Shown piece by piece: positions 26,626-35,069 of a stretch of 64,000 bases of DNA. Position 1 is the first letter of the stretch. Every line of letters begins with the position of its first letter. Position numbers and translations under genes: made by a program. Source of the DNA: Sphingomonas leidyi (GTDB lineage Bacteria; Pseudomonadota; Alphaproteobacteria; Sphingomonadales; Sphingomonadaceae); assembly GCF_011761945.1 (NCBI RefSeq), contig NZ_JAASQV010000002.1:372001-436000 (forward strand), given 5' to 3'. The notes below the pieces were generated by a model. The model ran no database searches and had not been told where the DNA came from. It saw nothing but the letters and a program-made list of their open reading frames with translations.

Positions 26626-26729
26626 CTGTTCCCCGGCGATGGCCGGGGAACAGTCCCGGCACATGCAGTTAGGTCGCCGAGCCTCTCGAGCGATATGGCG
26701 ACTGGGCCCCGGCCTTCGCCGGGGAACAG
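26626..26729. repeat. Paired CCCCGGC/GCCGGGG inverted repeats between dipeptidase gene and ribF
   Basis: CTGTTCCCCGGC pairs with GCCGGGGAACAG across four bases (26626-26653), and a second hairpin with the same GCCGGGGAACAG arm lies at 26704-26729, the two about 50 bases apart. The design, two related hairpins around a unique centre, resembles the elements at 20615 and 59705, although the arm sequence differs. It probably also ends transcription of the upstream operon. Confidence 0.65.
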
Positions 26730-26774
26730 CTGAGCATGTTGGCAGACCAAGCCTCCCCCCCTATAGGCCGCCCG

Positions 26775-27701
26775 ATGGAGCGGCTGGACGGCGGCTCGGC
26801 GGTGCCGCCCGGCTATCGGGGGGCGATCGTCGCGCTGGGCAATTTCGACGGGTTTCACCTGGGGCATCAGGCCGTGGTCGGCCGCGCGGTCGCGCGCGCG
26901 CGGGCCGAGGGGCGGCCGGCGCTCGTCGGCACCTTCGATCCCCATCCCCAGCGCTATTTCCGGCCGGACAGCCCCTGGTTCCGCCTCACCACCATGGACC
27001 AGCGCCAGCGCCTGCTCGCCGAAGCCGGGATCGACGCGATGCTGGTCTTCCCGTTCAACGCCGCGCTGGCGGCGCTCAGCGCGCGCGGCTTTGCCGAGGA
27101 GCGGCTGGTCGGGTTCATCGGCGCGGGCGGCGTAGTGACCGGCGGCGACTTCACCTTCGGCAAGGGGCGCGAAGGCGATGTGGCGACGCTCGCCGCGCTC
27201 GGCGCCGAGCTGGGCTTCTCCGCCGAAACGGTGGCGCCGGTCCGCCTCGACGGCGAGATCGTCTCCTCGAGCCGCATCCGCGCGCATCTGCGCGAGGGCC
27301 GGCCGGGCGACGCCGCGCGGCTGCTCACCCGCCCCTTCGCGATCGAGGGTACGGTCCAGCATGGCGACCAGGTCGGCCGTACGCTGGGCTTTCCTACCGC
27401 CAATCTCAGTCTCGCCAACTATCTGCGCCCGGCCTATGGCATCTATGCGGTGCGCGGGCGCCTGGCCGACGGGCGCGTGCTGGACGGCGTTGCCAGCCTG
27501 GGCATCCGCCCCAGTTTCGAGCCGCCGGTCGAACTGCTCGAGCCCTTCTTCTTCGATTTCTCGGGCGACCTTTATGGCCAGACGATCGAAGTGCAGCTGA
27601 TCGACTATCTGCGCCCCGAGGCGAAGTTCGATTCGCTCGACGCGCTCAAGCGGCAGATGGCCGCCGATGCGGCCCGCGCGCGGGAGCTGCTGGCCCGATA
27701 G
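26775..27701 (+). CDS. ribF: Bifunctional riboflavin kinase / FMN adenylyltransferase
   Basis: The 308-residue enzyme makes FMN and then FAD. The nucleotidyltransferase domain opens with IVALGNFDGFHLGHQAVV, and the kinase domain has LGFPTANLSL and YGIYAVRG. I prefer the ATG at 26775 (MERLDGGSAVPP), since an in-frame ATG at 26736 directly abuts the repeat element and adds 13 residues unlike RibF. No FMN riboswitch is seen upstream. The gene precedes ileS by 93 bases, and lspA follows ileS, a widespread ribF-ileS-lspA order. Confidence 0.94.
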   Translation: MERLDGGSAVPPGYRGAIVALGNFDGFHLGHQAVVGRAVARARAEGRPALVGTFDPHPQRYFRPDSPWFRLTTMDQRQRLLAEAGIDAMLVFPFNAALAALSARGFAEERLVGFIGAGGVVTGGDFTFGKGREGDVATLAALGAELGFSAETVAPVRLDGEIVSSSRIRAHLREGRPGDAARLLTRPFAIEGTVQHGDQVGRTLGFPTANLSLANYLRPAYGIYAVRGRLADGRVLDGVASLGIRPSFEPPVELLEPFFFDFSGDLYGQTIEVQLIDYLRPEAKFDSLDALKRQMAADAARARELLAR

Positions 27702-27734
27702 CCCTCCGATACCTCTCCCGAAACCGTTCGTCCG

Positions 27735-27769
27735 GCGCGGCATCAGAACATCTGCTTTGCATGCCGCGC
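27735..27769 (+). other. Stem-loop between ribF and ileS
   Basis: GCGCGGCAT (27735-27743) pairs perfectly with ATGCCGCGC (27761-27769) around a 17-base loop rich in A and T. It could end ribF transcription or sit in the ileS leader. No T run follows, so I do not call it a terminator. Confidence 0.4.
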
Positions 27770-27794
27770 GGCTTCCTCTAATTCCCGCGCACCC

Positions 27795-30641
27795 ATGAGC
27801 GACCAAAAAGACTATCGCGAAACCGTCTTCCTGCCGAAGACCGAGTTCCCCATGAAGGCCGGACTGGCCCAGAAGGAGCCGGCCATCCTCGCGCATTGGG
27901 AGAAGATCGGCCTCTACCAGAAGCTGCGCGCCCAGCGTGCCGGCCGCACCCGCTTCATCCTGCACGACGGCCCGCCCTATGCGAATGGCGACATTCACAT
28001 GGGCCATGCGATGAACAAGGTCCTGAAGGACATCGTCGTCCGCTCGCAGAGCCTGATGGGCAAGGACGCGCCCTATATCCCGGGCTGGGACTGCCACGGC
28101 CTGCCGATCGAGTGGAAGGTCGAGGAAGCGTACCGCGCCAAGAAGCTCAACAAGGACGAAGTCGACCCCGTCGCCTTCCGCGCCGAATGCCGCGCCTATG
28201 CCGAGAAATGGGTGGCCGTGCAGCGCGGCCAGTTCGAGCGGCTGGGCGTGATGGGCGACTGGGCCAACCCGTACCTCACGATGAACTATGAGAGCGAGGC
28301 GATCATCGCCGGCGAGCTGCTCAAGTTCGCCGAGAGCGGCCAGCTCTATCGCGGCGCCAAGCCGGTGATGTGGTCCCCGGTCGAGAAGACCGCGCTGGCC
28401 GAAGCCGAGATCGAATATGAGGACATCGTCTCGACGCAGATCGACGTGGCGTTCGAGATCGTCGAGGCCCCGAACGCGCCCGAGCTGGTCGGCGCACATG
28501 CAGTGATCTGGACGACCACGCCGTGGACGATCCCGGTGAACCAGGCTTTGGCCTATGGGCCGGAAGTTGAGTACGTCTTGGGTTGGTTCCAGAGTGTTGA
28601 AGGTGAACTGGTTCCCGAGGGACTTCAGGGCAAAAAGTTTATCGTCGCGGAAGCTCTGGTTAGCCCCTTCTTGAATCGAGTGCAGCAGGTCCATCACGAC
28701 ACGCCCCGTCTCGGGTTCGTGACAGAGCCAGCCGTCAAAGGCACCCGACTCGCCGGCGCCGTCGCCCGGCACCCGATGCACAAGCTCGGCGATTTCTTCG
28801 CCAGGCCGCGTCCGTTCCTTCCCGGCGACTTCGTCACCACCGATGCCGGCACCGGCCTGGTCCATATGGCGCCCGATCACGGCGAGGACGATTTCCTGCT
28901 CTGCAAGGCGCATGGCATCGATCCGGTGTTCGCGGTCGATGCGGCGGGCATGTACCGGGCCGACTGGCTGTGGCTCGGCGGCCAGGGATCGGTGATCAAC
29001 AAGAAGTTCGTCGCCAGCGACGGCCCGATCTGCTCGGACCTGCGCGAGGCCGGCGCCCTGCTCGCCGCCTCGGACGATTTCGCGCACAGCTATCCGCACA
29101 GCTGGCGCTCCAAGGCCAAGGTGATCTTCCGCTGCACCCCGCAATGGTTCATCCCGATGGACCGCCCCAGCACCGCCACGCACGACACCAGCTGGGACGA
29201 GGAATCGCGCGACGCCAGCGCCTCGAACGGCGCCACGCTGCGCGGCATCGCGCTCGATGCGATCGCGAACACCCGCTGGGTGCCCGAGCGCGCGATCAAC
29301 CGCATCCGCGCGATGGTGGAAGGGCGGCCGGACTGGGTGATCAGCCGCCAGCGCGCCTGGGGCGTGCCGATCGCGCTCTATGTCCATCGCCAGACCGGCG
29401 AGTATCTGCGCGATCCGGACGTGAACGCCCGCATCCTCGAGGCGTTCACCACCGGCGGGGCCGATGCCTGGTTCCAGGCGGACCACCAGGCGCTGCTCGG
29501 CCCGCGCTACGACCTCGCCCATTACGAGGTGATCACCGACATCCTCGACGTGTGGTTCGATTCGGGCTCGACGCACAGCTTCGTGATCGAGGCGCGCTAC
29601 GGCGCCGGCACCCGCGCCAACCTCTATGTCGAGGGCTCGGACCAGCATCGCGGCTGGTTCCAGTCGTCGCTGCTCGAAAGCGCGGGCACGCGCGGCCGGG
29701 CGCCCTATGACGCGGTGCTGACCCATGGCTTCGCGCTCGACGGCCAGGGCAAGAAGATGTCCAAGAGCCTGGGCAACGTCGTCGATCCGCTCAAGATCAT
29801 CGGCGAGAGCGGCGCGGACATCCTGCGCCTCTGGGTCGCCCAGACCGATTATTTCGAGGATGTCCGCATCGGCAAGGAAGTGCTGGCGGGCACCGGCGAC
29901 ACCTATCGCAAGGTCCGCAACACCTTCCGCTACCTGCTCGGCGCGCTCGACGGGTTCGGCGAAGGCGAGCGGATCGCGGTGGCCGAGATGCCCGAGCTGG
30001 AGCGCTACATCCTTGCGAAGCTCGCCGAGCTCGATGCCGAGCTGCGCAGTGCGGCCGACGCATTCGAGTTCAACCGCTACAGCCGCGCGCTCACGGATTT
30101 CATGAACGAGGACCTGTCGGCCTTCTTCTTCGATATCCGCAAGGACTGCCTCTATTGCGATGCGGAGGACTCGGCCAAGCGCCGCGCCTATCGCACCGTG
30201 CTCGACGTGCTGTTCCACGCGCTAGTCCGCTATGCCGCGCCGATCCTCGCCTTCACGGCCGAGGAAGTGTGGCAGGCGCGCTTCCCGGGCGAGGACGAAT
30301 CGGTCCACCTGCTCGAATGGCCCGTGCTGCCCCAGGGCGCGGCGGTACGGAGCGACTGGAACGCGATCCGGGCGCTGCGCCAGCAAGTGACCGAGGCGAT
30401 CGAGCCCTATCGCCGCGAAAAGCAGGTCCGCTCCAGCCTGGAGGCGGAAGTGACGGTGCCCGATCTGCCGGCTTCGGCCGAGGATCTCGCCGAATTGTTC
30501 ATCGTCTCGGCGGTGACGCAGGGTGAAACGGTCACGGTCGTGCCCACCCAGCGCCATAAATGCGGCCGGTGCTGGCGGCATCTCCCGGAAGTTGCGCAGG
30601 ACGGCGCCTTGTGCGACCGCTGTGCCGGGGTGGTGGAATGA
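27795..30641 (+). CDS. ileS: Isoleucyl-tRNA synthetase
   Basis: The 948-residue class I synthetase charges tRNA-Ile and edits mischarged valine. The HIGH signature is GDIHMGHAMNK near residue 66, the KMSKS loop is KKMSKSLGN, and the C-terminal zinc finger has CGRCWRH and CDRCAG. A segment in the CP1 editing domain (bases about 28545-28745, residues about 251-317) has clearly lower GC and codons such as TTG, GTT and AAA that are rare in the rest of the gene, although the frame stays open. The stop overlaps the lspA start by 4 bases. Confidence 0.96.
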   Translation: MSDQKDYRETVFLPKTEFPMKAGLAQKEPAILAHWEKIGLYQKLRAQRAGRTRFILHDGPPYANGDIHMGHAMNKVLKDIVVRSQSLMGKDAPYIPGWDCHGLPIEWKVEEAYRAKKLNKDEVDPVAFRAECRAYAEKWVAVQRGQFERLGVMGDWANPYLTMNYESEAIIAGELLKFAESGQLYRGAKPVMWSPVEKTALAEAEIEYEDIVSTQIDVAFEIVEAPNAPELVGAHAVIWTTTPWTIPVNQALAYGPEVEYVLGWFQSVEGELVPEGLQGKKFIVAEALVSPFLNRVQQVHHDTPRLGFVTEPAVKGTRLAGAVARHPMHKLGDFFARPRPFLPGDFVTTDAGTGLVHMAPDHGEDDFLLCKAHGIDPVFAVDAAGMYRADWLWLGGQGSVINKKFVASDGPICSDLREAGALLAASDDFAHSYPHSWRSKAKVIFRCTPQWFIPMDRPSTATHDTSWDEESRDASASNGATLRGIALDAIANTRWVPERAINRIRAMVEGRPDWVISRQRAWGVPIALYVHRQTGEYLRDPDVNARILEAFTTGGADAWFQADHQALLGPRYDLAHYEVITDILDVWFDSGSTHSFVIEARYGAGTRANLYVEGSDQHRGWFQSSLLESAGTRGRAPYDAVLTHGFALDGQGKKMSKSLGNVVDPLKIIGESGADILRLWVAQTDYFEDVRIGKEVLAGTGDTYRKVRNTFRYLLGALDGFGEGERIAVAEMPELERYILAKLAELDAELRSAADAFEFNRYSRALTDFMNEDLSAFFFDIRKDCLYCDAEDSAKRRAYRTVLDVLFHALVRYAAPILAFTAEEVWQARFPGEDESVHLLEWPVLPQGAAVRSDWNAIRALRQQVTEAIEPYRREKQVRSSLEAEVTVPDLPASAEDLAELFIVSAVTQGETVTVVPTQRHKCGRCWRHLPEVAQDGALCDRCAGVVE
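28545..28745 (+). other. Low-GC island within the ileS editing domain
   Basis: By hand count the bases 28561-28620 are about 53 percent GC and 28621-28680 about 50 percent, against the upper 60s before and after. Codons change too (GCT, GTT, TTG, AAA, TTT, CGA). The encoded segment runs from QALAYGPEVEYVLGW to the VARHPMH block and is a variable part of the CP1 domain. Confidence 0.75.
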
Positions 30642-31207
30642 ACGTGACTCGTGGAATCGGCTTCGCGGTGGCGGCCCTGGTTTTCGTCATCGATCAGGTG
30701 ACGAAGCTGCTCGTCGTGCGCGCGCTGGGCGTCGACCTCAAGTTCGTCCAGACGCTGATCGGCCAGAAGCTGGGGCTCGACGGGCTCAACCATGTCCAGG
30801 AAGTGCTGCCGATCTTCGACCTGCGCTTCGTCGCCAATATCGGCGTGTCGCTCGGCCTGTTCGCCGCCAACAGCGATGCGACTCGCTGGCTGCTGGTCGC
30901 GCTCACCGGCGCGATCGCCGCGGGCGTGGTCTGGTGGATGTTCCGCGAGAGGAAACTGCCGGACATCTGCGCGCTCGGCATGGTGCTGGGCGGGGCGCTC
31001 GGCAACATCCTCGATCGCGCGCGCCTCGGCTTCGTCGTCGATTTCGCCGACCTGCATTTCGGGGCGTGGCGCCCGTTTTTGGTCTTCAACGTCGCCGATG
31101 CGGCGATTACCATCGGCGTGCTGATCCTGTTGATCCGCGCCCTTCTAGTGCGCGATAAGGCCGCAGGCGACAGCCCGGCCGCTGTGGAGAATGAAGTCAA
31201 TGCGTAA
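30638..31207 (+). CDS. lspA: Lipoprotein signal peptidase (signal peptidase II)
   Basis: The 189-residue membrane protease removes signal peptides from prolipoproteins. It starts at the ATG overlapping the ileS stop (30638). Four hydrophobic segments are visible, with FVIDQVTKLL in the first and the catalytic Asp residues in GNILDRARLG and FNVADAAIT. The segment VDLKFVQTLIGQK between the first segment and FDLRFVANIGVSLGLF makes it slightly longer than usual. It overlaps the next gene, which itself encodes a lipoprotein. Confidence 0.93.
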   Translation: MNVTRGIGFAVAALVFVIDQVTKLLVVRALGVDLKFVQTLIGQKLGLDGLNHVQEVLPIFDLRFVANIGVSLGLFAANSDATRWLLVALTGAIAAGVVWWMFRERKLPDICALGMVLGGALGNILDRARLGFVVDFADLHFGAWRPFLVFNVADAAITIGVLILLIRALLVRDKAAGDSPAAVENEVNA

Positions 31208-31613
31208 GACCGTTACCATCGTGAGCGCCATTGCGCTCGCGGCATCGCTCTCCGCCTGCGGCAAGCGCGGCTATGACCGTTCGCGCCCCGACGAGTTCGC
31301 CGTGGCCCGCCAGGCGCCGCTGGTGATCCCGCCCGATTTCTCGCTGGTGCCGCCGCAGCCGGGCGCCCCGCGTCCGCAGGAAGGCAACCCGGCCAACCAG
31401 GCGCTCGACGCGATGTTCGGCGGCTCGGCCGCGCGCAGCCCCGGCGAGCAGGCGATCATGGACCAGTCGGGCAGCACCAGCGCCGATCAGAGCGCGCGCT
31501 CGACTGCTGGCAGCCCCGGCACCACGGTGGTCGACAAGGGCTCGACCACGCGCGACATCGTCGCGGCGCCGGAGGGCGACGGCAAGGACGCCAAGGCCAG
31601 CACGCCGAAATAA
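31200..31613 (+). CDS. DUF3035-type small lipoprotein
   Basis: The 137-residue product starts MRKTVTIVSAIALAASLSAC with a lipobox (LSAC) and +1 Cys. The conserved core is RPDEFAVARQAPLVIPPDFSLVPP, characteristic of the alphaproteobacterial DUF3035 family, and the rest is low-complexity Ala/Gly/Ser/Asp-rich. An alternative ATG lies nine bases upstream. Its start lies inside the end of lspA. Function unknown; likely an outer-membrane-associated or periplasmic lipoprotein. Confidence 0.85.
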   Translation: MRKTVTIVSAIALAASLSACGKRGYDRSRPDEFAVARQAPLVIPPDFSLVPPQPGAPRPQEGNPANQALDAMFGGSAARSPGEQAIMDQSGSTSADQSARSTAGSPGTTVVDKGSTTRDIVAAPEGDGKDAKASTPK

Positions 31614-31638
31614 GGCGTCCCGCCTTTCCCGAACGAAG

Positions 31639-31676
31639 AAAGCGCCGGCCCGCATCCCCATGCAGGCCGGCGCTTT
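31639..31676. terminator. Bidirectional terminator hairpin
   Basis: AAAGCGCCGGCC (31639-31650) pairs with GGCCGGCGCTTT (31665-31676), a 12-base perfect stem with A/T ends on both sides, between the converging DUF3035 and porin genes. Confidence 0.85.
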
Positions 31677-31717
31677 CGCATGGCGGGGAGCAGCGTGCCG
31701 CTCCCCCTCCCCCCAAT

Positions 31718-32512
31718 CTAGAAGGCGACGCTCACCGAGCCGAGGATACCGCCCTTGGCGGCGTCCTTGCCGCTCGGCGTGATGAAGTTGGTGTCGGTAT
31801 CGACATAGGAGACGCCGAAGGTCAGCGACTTCCAGGTCGCCGTCGCTCCCAGCGACCAGTCGGTATATTCGTTGGTCGGGCCCGACAGCCAGCTCGGCCC
31901 CCAGGTGTGGCCGAGATGGGCGGTGAGGCCGATCGGCGTCTTGGGGATCGCGACCGACAGATCGCCGGCCAGGTAGAAATTGTCCTGCTTCCGGAGCAGG
32001 CCGCTCTGGCCCTGGTCGATCGCCAGCGCCTTCTGCTTCGGCGCATAATTGCCGGTGATCTTCGCGGTGGCCGGCCCGATCGCATAGCTGACCGAGGCAT
32101 AGGGCTCCAGGAAGTCCGACGAGCTCCGGTCGCCCGCAAAGCCGGGGCGCGTGCCCGGATAGACATAATAGAGCGCGCCGACATCGACGGTGACGCCGCC
32201 GTCGAACGCATGCTTGTAGCCGGCGATCAGGTCGAGCTCCTGATGCGCGGTGCCGTGGACGGTGACATAGTCGTCGATCGAGGAACCCCAGACCGAGACG
32301 TAGAAGCCCGATTGATGGGCAACGGTGATGCCGCCCTGCACGGCGAAATTGCCGTCGGTCTGCGAGATGCCGCGGAACTTATAGTCGCTGACCACGCCGA
32401 CGCTGCCGCTGATCGTCACGGCAGGCGGCGGATCGGTCTGGTCCTGGGCCCTTGCGGGGGCAGTTGCGGCCGCAGCCGCGAGCGCGACGAAGCTGATCAT
32501 GGTGTAGCGCAT
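31718..32512 (-). CDS. TorF family outer-membrane porin-like protein
   Basis: The 264-residue protein starts at MRYTMISFVALAAAAA (32512) with a signal peptide ending near ARAQD; GGGAAGGG lies just upstream. The body is a series of amphipathic beta strands (SVGVVSDYKFRGISQTD is the family hallmark at the N-terminus) ending in a C-terminal Phe (GSVSVAF), the outer-membrane insertion signal. In many alphaproteobacteria such genes sit beside glnK-amtB; here the gene stands alone. Two palindromes upstream suggest regulation. Confidence 0.88.
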   Translation of the reverse strand: MRYTMISFVALAAAAATAPARAQDQTDPPPAVTISGSVGVVSDYKFRGISQTDGNFAVQGGITVAHQSGFYVSVWGSSIDDYVTVHGTAHQELDLIAGYKHAFDGGVTVDVGALYYVYPGTRPGFAGDRSSSDFLEPYASVSYAIGPATAKITGNYAPKQKALAIDQGQSGLLRKQDNFYLAGDLSVAIPKTPIGLTAHLGHTWGPSWLSGPTNEYTDWSLGATATWKSLTFGVSYVDTDTNFITPSGKDAAKGGILGSVSVAF

Positions 32513-32657
32513 GGAATACCCTTCCCGTTGTTCAAAAAAGGGTTCCCGCCTGCTGCTCCGGTACGGCGTCGACTTGAGGCTCGTCGGCCTGCGCTGCTTG
32601 CGAAGCACGACTTCCTTGCCGCACCACGCTGCACCGCACAACATTAATTGCTGTTCC

Positions 32658-32694
32658 GTCACGGGATCGTGACAAACTGTTGCTGGGTAGCAAC
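32658..32694. promoter_or_regulatory. Two adjacent perfect palindromes upstream of the porin gene
   Basis: GTCACGGGATCGTGAC (32658-32673) and GTTGCTGGGTAGCAAC (32679-32694) are both perfect 6+4+6 inverted repeats, five bases apart, about 150 bases upstream of the porin start. They look like operators for one or two dimeric regulators. Neither matches the CRP consensus TGTGA-N6-TCACA. Confidence 0.55.
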
Positions 32695-32717
32695 AGCGCG
32701 ATCCCCGCATACGAAAA

Positions 32718-32746
32718 CGGCCCGCTCCCCGATGGGAACGAGCCGG
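32718..32746 (-). terminator. Terminator of the RidA operon
   Basis: On the minus strand CGGCTCGTTCCC pairs with GGGAGCGGGCCG (two mismatches) and is followed by TTTT. It lies 25 bases after the RidA stop codon. Confidence 0.65.
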
Positions 32747-32770
32747 AATCGAAGGCCCGGGAAAGCCGGA

Positions 32771-33235
32771 TCAGCGGATCTGGACGACCGCGTCCACTTC
32801 CACGGCCACGCCCAGCGGCAGGGCGGGCACGCCCACGGCGCTGCGGGCATGGCGGCCGGCATCGCCGAACAGCGCCTGCATCAGTTCCGAGGCGCCGTTG
32901 GCGACCTTGGGCTGGTCGGTGAAGTCCGCGGCGGAATTGACGAACACGCCGAGCTTCACGATCCGCTCGACGCGCGACAGGTCGCCATCGAGATATTTCT
33001 TGATCTGCGCGACCAGCATCAGCGCACAGCGCTGCGCCGCCTCGGTCCCGAACGCCAGGTCGCGGTCCTCGCCCAGCCGGCCGGTCATCAGCACGCCGTC
33101 CTTGAAGGGAATCTGGCCCGAGACGTGGAGCAGGCCGTTCGCCTCCACCACGGGGACATAGGCGGCGACGGGCGCCGCGGCTTCGGGAAGGGCGAGGCCG
33201 AGCTCTTCGAGCTTGCGATCGACATGGGTGGTCAT
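32771..33235 (-). CDS. RidA/YjgF family enamine/imine deaminase
   Basis: The 154-residue protein has the RidA/YjgF fold: GLLHVSGQIPF and EVDAVVQIR near the end, with DLSRVERIVKLGVFVN in the middle. The longer subgroup (about 150 residues) is typical of alphaproteobacteria. Canonical RidA hydrolyses reactive enamines from PLP enzymes through a conserved Arg near the C-terminus; the usual Arg position is not obvious here, so activity is uncertain. A TTG at 33247, overlapping the HAD stop, is an alternative start. It is the third gene of a minus-strand run with the HAD and DUF3572 genes. Confidence 0.85.
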   Translation of the reverse strand: MTTHVDRKLEELGLALPEAAAPVAAYVPVVEANGLLHVSGQIPFKDGVLMTGRLGEDRDLAFGTEAAQRCALMLVAQIKKYLDGDLSRVERIVKLGVFVNSAADFTDQPKVANGASELMQALFGDAGRHARSAVGVPALPLGVAVEVDAVVQIR

Positions 33236-33243
33236 GGCCTTGC

Positions 33244-33879
33244 TCAACCACTCGCCGCGTCGGCGGTCAAGCCCGCGTCGAAGCGCGCCTCGATCCAGCC
33301 CAGCGCCTCGCGCCAGTCGTCGATCCGGGCATGGGCATGCGGCGCCTTCGCCACGCTCGGCGCCAGGCTGGGTTCGGCGACCATATGGAGGCGGAACACG
33401 CCCGGCGCATGCTTGGCCACCGATTCGTGGTGCACCGCCAGATCGTCGACGAACACGGTGACGCTCGGCCGATATTCCTCGATCAGCCGCACCACGGGCG
33501 AGCCCTTGCCGCCCTGGTTGCACTCCACCCGATGTTCGATCCCGTGATTCGTCAGCTGGGCGATCCGGTGCGCGCGGCAATGATCCTGCAGGTTGGTCAG
33601 CACGACGATGTCGGCGCGCGCGGCAAGCGCGGCCAGCGCCTCGCGGGCATGGGGCACCAGCGTCTGGCGATCCATCTCGGCGGGAAAGAAGCCATCGAGC
33701 AGGCCCCACATCTCCTCGCGCTCCACCACGGCCGAATCGGCGCGACGGCGCATCGAATTGGCGAAATCGCCGCCATTGGGAGTGAACTCGATATCGTGCG
33801 TCTCGCCCAGCCACACGCCGAAATGGCGCACCATATGGAGCAGGACCTCGTCGCAATCGGTGATCAGCAGGGGCTTCAT
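33244..33879 (-). CDS. HAD superfamily hydrolase
   Basis: The 211-residue protein starts MKPLLITDCDEVLLHMV. The usual HAD motif I (D-x-D) reads DCDEV, and motif II/III regions are VVLTNLQDH and TVFVDDLAVHHESV. It therefore keeps the aspartate nucleophile and probable acid. The substrate is unknown. Its start overlaps the DUF3572 stop by 4 bases, and RidA follows within 10 bases, so the three genes are probably one transcript. Confidence 0.82.
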   Translation of the reverse strand: MKPLLITDCDEVLLHMVRHFGVWLGETHDIEFTPNGGDFANSMRRRADSAVVEREEMWGLLDGFFPAEMDRQTLVPHAREALAALAARADIVVLTNLQDHCRAHRIAQLTNHGIEHRVECNQGGKGSPVVRLIEEYRPSVTVFVDDLAVHHESVAKHAPGVFRLHMVAEPSLAPSVAKAPHAHARIDDWREALGWIEARFDAGLTADAASG

Positions 33880-34142
33880 GATCTTTCCAGCGTCGCCCGG
33901 GCGGCGACCAGTTGTTCGGGGCTTATGTCGAGTGCCGCCGCGCAGGCGACAAGATCGGGCTCGTATGATTCGAGGAACGACAGAGTCGCGGCGAGCAGCA
34001 TTGCCTCGCCGGCCCGCGCGCGCAGCTCGGCGGGATCGAGGCCGGTGAGGTCGAGCAGGCGCCGCGCCCGCGATTCCTCGCCCAGCGTCCAGACAAGTGC
34101 CTGCAGCGCCAGCGCTTCCGCATTTGTTTCCGCGCCTGCCAT
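33876..34142 (-). CDS. DUF3572 family small protein
   Basis: The 88-residue helical protein (ALALQALVWTLGEESRARRLLDLTGLD and SFLESYEPDLVACAAALDISPEQL) matches the DUF3572 family, which in alphaproteobacteria is typically encoded next to divK, as here (divergent, 37 bases away). Function unknown. Confidence 0.85.
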   Translation of the reverse strand: MAGAETNAEALALQALVWTLGEESRARRLLDLTGLDPAELRARAGEAMLLAATLSFLESYEPDLVACAAALDISPEQLVAARATLERS

Positions 34143-34179
34143 ACCCTACATCACCCGAGAGTCGATCCGGGGGTAGCGC

Positions 34180-34608
34180 GTGGCAAAAAGGGTGCTCGTT
34201 GTCGAGGACAACGAACTCAATCTGAAGCTGTTCTGCGACCTGCTGCGCGCGCACCAGTTCGAAGCCGAGCCGGTGCGCGACGGGCGCGAGGCGGTGGGGC
34301 GCGCGCGCGATTTCGATCCGCAGCTGGTGGTGATGGACATCCAGATGCCGCACGTCACCGGGCTCGAGCTGATCCAGCACATGAAGCTGGACCCCAGGCT
34401 GCGGACCATCCCGATCATGGCGGTGACCGCCTATGCGGGCCGCGACGACGAGGAGCGGATCCGCGCGGCCGGGGCCAATGCCTATGTCTCCAAGCCGATC
34501 AGCCTGGTGCGCTTCATGGAGGAAGTGCGCGCGCTGATGCCGGCCGAATCGCCGGCGGCACCGCTCGAAGCCCCGGGCACCGGCACAGAAGAAGCCCCGC
34601 AGCCTTGA
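34180..34608 (+). CDS. divK: Single-domain response regulator DivK
   Basis: The 142-residue protein is a receiver domain with no output domain: acidic pocket in VVEDNELN, phospho-acceptor Asp in LVVMDIQMP, Thr in AVTAYAG and Lys in YVSKPISL. In Caulobacter, DivK controls cell polarity and CtrA through PleC, DivJ and DivL. The start is GTG (34180). A Pro/Ala-rich tail of about 20 residues extends beyond the receiver. The neighbouring DUF3572 gene supports the DivK assignment over a generic CheY-like protein. Confidence 0.9.
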   Translation: MAKRVLVVEDNELNLKLFCDLLRAHQFEAEPVRDGREAVGRARDFDPQLVVMDIQMPHVTGLELIQHMKLDPRLRTIPIMAVTAYAGRDDEERIRAAGANAYVSKPISLVRFMEEVRALMPAESPAAPLEAPGTGTEEAPQP

Positions 34609-34625
34609 CGGCCCGGGGCTTTCTT
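34592..34625 (+). terminator. Terminator of divK
   Basis: AAGCCCCG pairs with CGGGGCTT, and TTCTT follows. The 5' arm lies inside the last codons of divK, so the stop codon is in the loop. Confidence 0.7.
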
Positions 34626-34677
34626 GAAGATCGGCCCCGCATGCGCGGGGGCAGGGCAAGCCGGGCTCGCGCCCGCC

Positions 34678-34845
34678 TTACTTGATCTTGGCTTCCTTGA
34701 ACTCGACGTGCTTGCGCACGACGGGATCGTACTTGCGGAACGAGAACTTCTCGGTCTGGGTACGCGGATTCTTCTTGGTGACGTAGAAGAAACCCGTGTC
34801 CGCCGTGCTGACGAGCTTGATCTTGACAGTGGTCGGCTTGGCCAT
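34678..34845 (-). CDS. rpmG: 50S ribosomal protein L33
   Basis: The 55-residue protein ([20 protein letters not shown], then [19 protein letters not shown]) is L33 of the large ribosomal subunit. It lacks the two CxxC zinc motifs, so it is the C-minus type that does not need zinc. It is monocistronic between divK and a divergent transporter-like gene. Confidence 0.96.
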   Translation of the reverse strand: MAKPTTVKIKLVSTADTGFFYVTKKNPRTQTEKFSFRKYDPVVRKHVEFKEAKIK

Positions 34846-35069
34846 GACCCAACAACCCTTGAAACTGCGAAAAGAAAAGAGCGGCACGCCAGAGCGCGCC
34901 GCTACCAGACGCGGGCAACTGTGCGATTCTCGGCCAAAAGTCAAGGCTGGGCGTGGCAGGGCGCGCATTCCCTTCCCGCCCTCTCCGCGCAGGCGGGGAG
35001 GACGATGGGATATGTCCTTCACGCAGGCTTAACCGAAGCGCCGCATGATGCCGGCCGAAAGGGAAGCGC

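Noticed and set aside
26605..26774. FMN riboswitch upstream of ribF
   Set aside because: No RFN-element conserved boxes; the space is taken by GC-rich hairpins of the repeat type.
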